This document shows, one piece after another, positions 59,401 to 64,000 of a stretch of DNA of 64,000 nucleotides (position 1 is the first letter of the stretch; each line of letters starts with the position of its first letter). The position numbers and the translations under genes are program-made. Below the pieces are notes generated by a model. The model was not told the origin of the DNA. It ran no database searches and worked only from the letters and a program-made list of their open reading frames with translations. The stretch is from Primula veris (Eukaryota; Streptophyta; Magnoliopsida; Ericales; Primulaceae), in contig OY821742.1 of NCBI GenBank assembly GCA_963682055.1, positions 2,441,816 through 2,505,815 of the forward strand, in the 5' to 3' direction.

Positions 59401-60495
59401 TGCGGATACCCAACCATAATTATGAATATCATAAGACAAACTCAGAGAGCATTAATAATGTGGTTTAAGATGAGACAACTCTACCTTTTCAAGCCCCGAG
59501 AAATAAGCACTTGAATGAACACTTGTAACATCATCAACTGAAGCTGGTTTGAAATTTTGAATTTGAACGACCTCTGGTCCACGAAACTGGGACAACATGC
59601 GTTTTAACAACAAAAATGAAAAAAATGTTAAGGTGACAAACCTTACACCAAGGGCTGAAAACCCTTGTGGGTTGTTCTCTAGCAGCAGTTCAGAACTTTA
59701 CTAAAGAGGCAGATAAATCTTATTACTTTCCTCGCAACCTACTTAAGTTTCAATGTTGTTGCATGAATAAAACATATATTTAAATTGTTTCGTACACTAT
59801 GTTTTATAAAATTAAAAATTGATTAATACCTATAGAATTCACACACACATCAACAGAATCAATACAATCGGTTCTCTGGATTCACTTGCAATTATAGAAA
59901 GCAGATTAATTTGACTAGATTGAGTTAGTGGTTTCATGAGTAGAATAGTTGATACTGTTCTATATCCTACATACTTGCTGCAGAACAGTACTAATTTAAT
60001 GTTGATTGAGATACCATACCTTTTTTTTGTTGATAAAAAAATACCATACTAATAAAGTAACTTCCCTTTATTTTTGAATCAGGAAGCTATGTAATATAGA
60101 ATAATACATTAGTAAGGGGATATATCATACCTTTGGGGTGAGCTGCATCTTTTCAAGAGCACTGACAATTGCAGGAACTCTAAAATGAGATTCTGGATGT
60201 GATTCCTGAGACCCATTTATACATAATTATTCCAAATAAAACCTTTTACTTGCATTTTATCAGCAGTCTGCAGTTATATTAACCCTTAATGGCTAGTGGC
60301 TACCTGGTTATGACCCATCGCAGGAGCTACAGTAAAGAACACCTTTGCATTAGCTAGTTGGGTACTGGAAGGTATAAGTAAATCATTCCCCGCATCTTTA
60401 CAACAACAAAAAACATGCCTTTTTGCTCTCATATGCTTTACAATATTTGGCCGGCTCATAAGTGTAGAGCCTGAAACAAATTTATTATGATTCAT
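56450..60495 (-). CDS. HDA14: HDA14-type zinc histone/protein deacetylase, eight coding exons
   Basis: Exons in transcript order: 60495-60304, 60205-60131, 59586-59485, 59068-58997, 58335-58279, 58152-57901, 57501-57320 and 56750-56450. All joins are GT-AG and in phase, giving about 410 residues. Arabidopsis HDA14 has a little over 420. Landmarks are [18 protein letters not shown] near residues 56-73, RPPGHHA with the paired active-site His 188/189, and [10 protein letters not shown] with zinc ligands Asp226 and His228. [17 protein letters not shown], with the third zinc-ligand Asp, and [10 protein letters not shown] follow. All catalytic residues are present. The family removes acetyl groups from lysines; HDA14 has been reported in plastids and mitochondria and to affect photosynthetic enzymes. 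The basic, Cys/Arg-containing first 35 residues could be a transit peptide. The start is uncertain: Met1 (60495) or, if an intron ends at tttcag (60471), Met13 (60459). Confidence 0.93.
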
Positions 60496-60499
60496 CGAC

Positions 60500-62555
60500 T
60501 CGCCTATTTGAATTCGTCGTAAAGAGAAAAGAACCTATCACAAGAACAATTATCATTTCAAATACAATTTTTATGGATACAGTAAAGATTTTGAAAAAGA
60601 ATTTCAAATGCAACAGAGATCAAAAAGAGGATGTTAAGTAAACAATAAAAAGCACAAAACACCCAACAGTTTCAAACACTAAAAACATTCAAGAACCTTA
60701 ATGACTTAGCCCATCGCTACCCTAGAGACCTACAAGGCTACAACCCACCATATGTTATAATAGAATGAAGGTGTTCAAACAACTATCCCTTTTTAAGAAA
60801 AACCGGAGATCTTCCTTATCAGTTATCACAACTTCTGAACTTCATAAGAATAATAGGCGAGATAACTTGTGATACAAAATGGATTCAGTTCTCACGTGTT
60901 ACGAATTAATATTATATTACCGAGGCATAAGAAGATAAATCCTAATTCAGTACAATACTCAACATTGCAGGTAATAGAAGGCTGCTGATGCTTTGTTGTA
61001 CAACGTCTGCATATATAGACGTCAAATAATCAAAGACAGCTACTTACTTACAATTGAATAGAGCTTTTAATGAGAAAAGTCTTTCACCAAAACAACAGAG
61101 GTCAAACTCAAAAAGAAGGCCAAACAGAGGACGAGTCAGTATATATGAAATGCCATTGTGCTATTATTTAGAGTCATCTTGATCTAGTGTATCAACTTTC
61201 TCACTTGTTTAGTTCAATGTCTAGCATTTGGTAAAACTGTAATGATTGAGTTAATGATCAATCGTTGCTACTTTTGAAAAAAAAAATCTTACTATGTCAG
61301 GCCATGTCACTCGTATATAGTTTAAAAACAATTATCATCAGGCAATTGATTGCTACACTATGTAAAACATCAAGACACTAAACTGAATAAATGAAAAGGT
61401 CATTAAAGTGAAAATTTTGCTATGAAATAGTTGCTCTGCAATCCGGAGTTAATCTTGCAAATGCCTGGAAATAAAGGTCGTCTCTCCTCTTATAACTTAT
61501 GAGATTCAGAAATATCGAGTTGACATTTAACTTATAAAGAACATCAGTAATTTACATTATATGCAATGACGGAAGAAGGATCCACAAGTCGGAGAGGATG
61601 AACTTCCCATGAATATTCTTTTTCAATTGTGTGGGGGGCAACACGCTATAATACATACTTAGTAAATTAAAAAAAAAAATCAATGTTTTGTAGTATGCGG
61701 GAACCGTAGTGAAGTGATTGGCAATAGGTTAAAAAAGCTAGCTTTTATTAAAATTCTTTTCGAATAAGTTTTTTACTTTTTCATTTTTTTGAATAACGAA
61801 AGTCCATACGGTAATCCACCCAGAAGTCTTTGTCATACGGGTTAATTTTTGGTTAAATTTCACAGAGAAGTCAGGAAGAAGGTAGAAAAAACTAGGGAAT
61901 CTTAGCCTTTTGCTTTTCCTACATTTATAGCCAATAAGCCTGCTTTTATAAGCTCAAAAAGATGTCTAGCCAAACACGACTTGCTTTTTTAAAGCAAACA
62001 ACTTAAAAAGCGAGGAGCTATGCGTGACCTTTCATATCAAGAGAAACACGATTTTTTACCATACATTTGAACAAATATAAATAAATATTTTAGTTGTTTT
62101 AAAAAAAGCGCTTCGTAGAAAAAAAAAAAAGCTCGATTCAAAGCTTTAAAAAAACTTAAAAAGCTCGCTTTTCTGCTTTTTACACCGCTAAAAGCTTTAC
62201 CCTTTCACCCTTTTAGCGTAGCTCTTGCAACAACGCTTTAGCTAAGATTCCGCTTTTCAAAACACTGTCAGACATTATTTCATAGCTAAAAAAAACATGT
62301 ATTTCACCTATTCTAGCTCTGCCACCTTAAAAGAAACTACAAAAAATATAAACAAAAATAAAATGATGGCAAACAGAGACACACACACACATATATATAG
62401 TCTGATAAAGTAAAAGTATTTAGCTCTCTTTATATTACCTGTAAAAGAAGTAAAGAAGAGAACCCAACAAGGAAAATATTAATATATATTGAGCTACTAA
62501 TAAAAAATATATATATATATATATATATATAAATATTATAATATTAATAAAAAAA
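60500..62555. other. Presumed 5'UTR intron/promoter region
   Basis: No coding sequence is recognised. A CAGTG-type inverted-repeat relic ends at about 62268 (cttttcaaaacactg) after a stretch rich in aaagcg/cgcttt words (61900-62268). An AT microsatellite lies at about 62507-62532. Confidence 0.5.
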
Positions 62556-62560
62556 ATAAC

Positions 62561-62620
62561 CTGTATCGAAGAAGAGGAGAGAGAGAGAGGATGAGGAAGA
62601 GTTACTGACACCACTGAATT
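62561..62620 (-). other. Possible 5'UTR first exon of the HDA14-type gene
   Basis: On the minus strand a pyrimidine-rich leader (ctctctctctctcctctt) ends at GATACAG|gttatt. It looks like a plant 5'UTR exon with a donor, 2 kb upstream of the first coding exon and on the same strand. The link is inferred. Confidence 0.35.
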
Positions 62621-64000
62621 ATTATTATTTATTTTCTATAATCTTATATTTTTATTACACTATTACACAAGTACAATTTTCTTAAATAAACTTTTTTGTT
62701 AAGTTATTTTTTATATATTTTTATTATAATATTAACTTTAATAGGAAATGTGTGAAAACATAATGGTAAACTTTAGACATTAGGTATAAAAAAAGTAGGA
62801 TAATGATGATTATGTCCGGTTGACGGCTTTCTACGGTTAAGTCGTACAATTTTTCAGATATTTTTTAAACTTTGTTTAAAAAAAATTAACATGCCAAACA
62901 AAATTGCAAATTTACAAAATACGAAACGTGTGGTGATAAAATAACATATAGACTTATATATTTCATAAAATATATTATCAAACAATATTGGTTCTTCTTG
63001 CATTGTACACAAAATAACAGGTTCATCGTGTTCGCACATTTTACTTGTAAATAATCTCATATGTCACGAGTGTCGTCCTAAGGCTAGCGGAGCTAGTTAG
63101 TTGGTTTGATGACAGTTTGACGAGAATTATTTTGTTTTTCTAGTTCATTAAGGGTGAAGTTTATTTGCTCACTTGAGTTATAAATGTGAAAATATTCAAT
63201 ACATATAATGCGAGTGGAACTTTTGGACGGAAGGCGTAGTCTTTATATCGACGCACAATTTCGCTATGCCTGTTAAATTAACTATTGTTTATAAATGTCG
63301 AGATTTCACCATCTTCAATATACCTATTGCTGACTTTATATATTTCTTTGTATTTATTTCTTCCTTTCGAATTGAGCTCATAAGAAGAAGGTTATATCAC
63401 GTTATCCGACGCACTTAAATTTATTAGTACTAGATCTGAGATCTCATTGACGATAGAATTGTCCGATTTCTAACTCGTGTCTAAGACTCTAATGTTCGAG
63501 AGTCATCACAATTCACAAGTATAATACACAATTACTATTCTATTTAATGAAGTTATTAAAGAGCTCGCTACTTAAACTGGATTCAAAATTCTACATTTGA
63601 ACCATTTACACAAACGTTCATTTTCGATAAATGACTAATAGCGTTCGAAAACTCAAAAGTGTGTTAAAAAGCAGTACATGAAAGTTGTTTGTTCATTGCA
63701 TAGTGAGAAGAAAAATAGCTTAATTTTATTTTTTTGCATTATGTACATTATTATTAAATAAATAGATAGAAATACCTTGCTTCTGTGAGTTAAATTGGAA
63801 ATTGGAAATTTTGGAATTCGTTTATGGCTTTATGCGAGAAAGATGATAAATGGTGGTTTTTAAAAGAATCTGTTTTTTCTTTTTGGAAAAGGTTATAATT
63901 AATAAGTAACCTCCACTAGTTATTTCTTTGATAAACGTTTGAATTTAAATTTAAATGCAGTCCAATGACAATCCTATAATAAATCCAATTAAAAATGATA
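62621..64000. other. AT-rich intergenic DNA
   Basis: Only chance open frames are seen. The minus-strand frame 62854-63060 has no recognisable motif. Confidence 0.6.

Overview
The window is AT-rich plant nuclear DNA. Spliced genes with GT-AG introns, a P-class pentatricopeptide (PPR) gene, a plant-type plastid histone deacetylase, a plant Golgi nucleotide-sugar transporter and many MITEs all point to a eudicot. The tandem-repeat style would fit an asterid, but the species cannot be fixed from sequence alone. It is not bacterial, and there is no CRISPR array, operon or rRNA.

The left part (about 1-31 kb) is a gene graveyard built by duplication. It opens with two copies of a broken F-box/KIB1-4 (DUF295) relic (1-3 kb), then a kelch-like fragment next to a hAT-type MITE with a clean 8-bp target duplication (4.1-4.8 kb). 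From 6.6 to 28.6 kb lies a cluster of relics of one gene family. I interpret it as a soluble kinase-like plus KEN-ribonuclease protein of the IRE1/RNase L type. The kinase part keeps the overall order of motifs, but DFG reads NFG in the copies where it can be read. The C-terminal part resembles a KEN domain. There are two subfamilies, here called A and B. A copies lie head to tail at 6.6-8.3 and 16.6-20.2 kb. Between them sits an array of five chimeric A/B units of about 1.7 kb (8139-16614), each carrying an internal hairpin MITE of about 234 bp. A B copy at 24.7-26.0 kb faces an inverted copy of itself across a spacer of about 35 bp. Together they form a palindrome of about 4.7 kb (23.9-28.6 kb) that could be transcribed into a long hairpin RNA. 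The upstream flank of the A cluster (3.1-6.6 kb) is duplicated upstream of the palindrome (21.3-23.6 kb) and again in part at 55.4-56.1 kb.

The region 28.6-32.2 kb holds an orphan theta-class glutathione S-transferase exon, a possible 5'UTR exon on the same strand, and foldback and hAT-type elements.

The right part is ordinary gene space with four apparently functional genes. These are an intronless PPR gene (32510-34696, minus), a four-exon PLAC8/cell-number-regulator gene (43792-49065, plus), an intronless Golgi GDP-sugar transporter of the GONST3/GGLT1 type (50837-51925, minus) and an eight-exon HDA14-type histone deacetylase (56450-60495, minus). Spaces between them hold MITEs, a minisatellite of about 280 bp (53.0-54.4 kb), a 151-bp tandem repeat (35.2-36.1 kb), microsatellites and AT-rich DNA. 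The four genes have no evident shared pathway.
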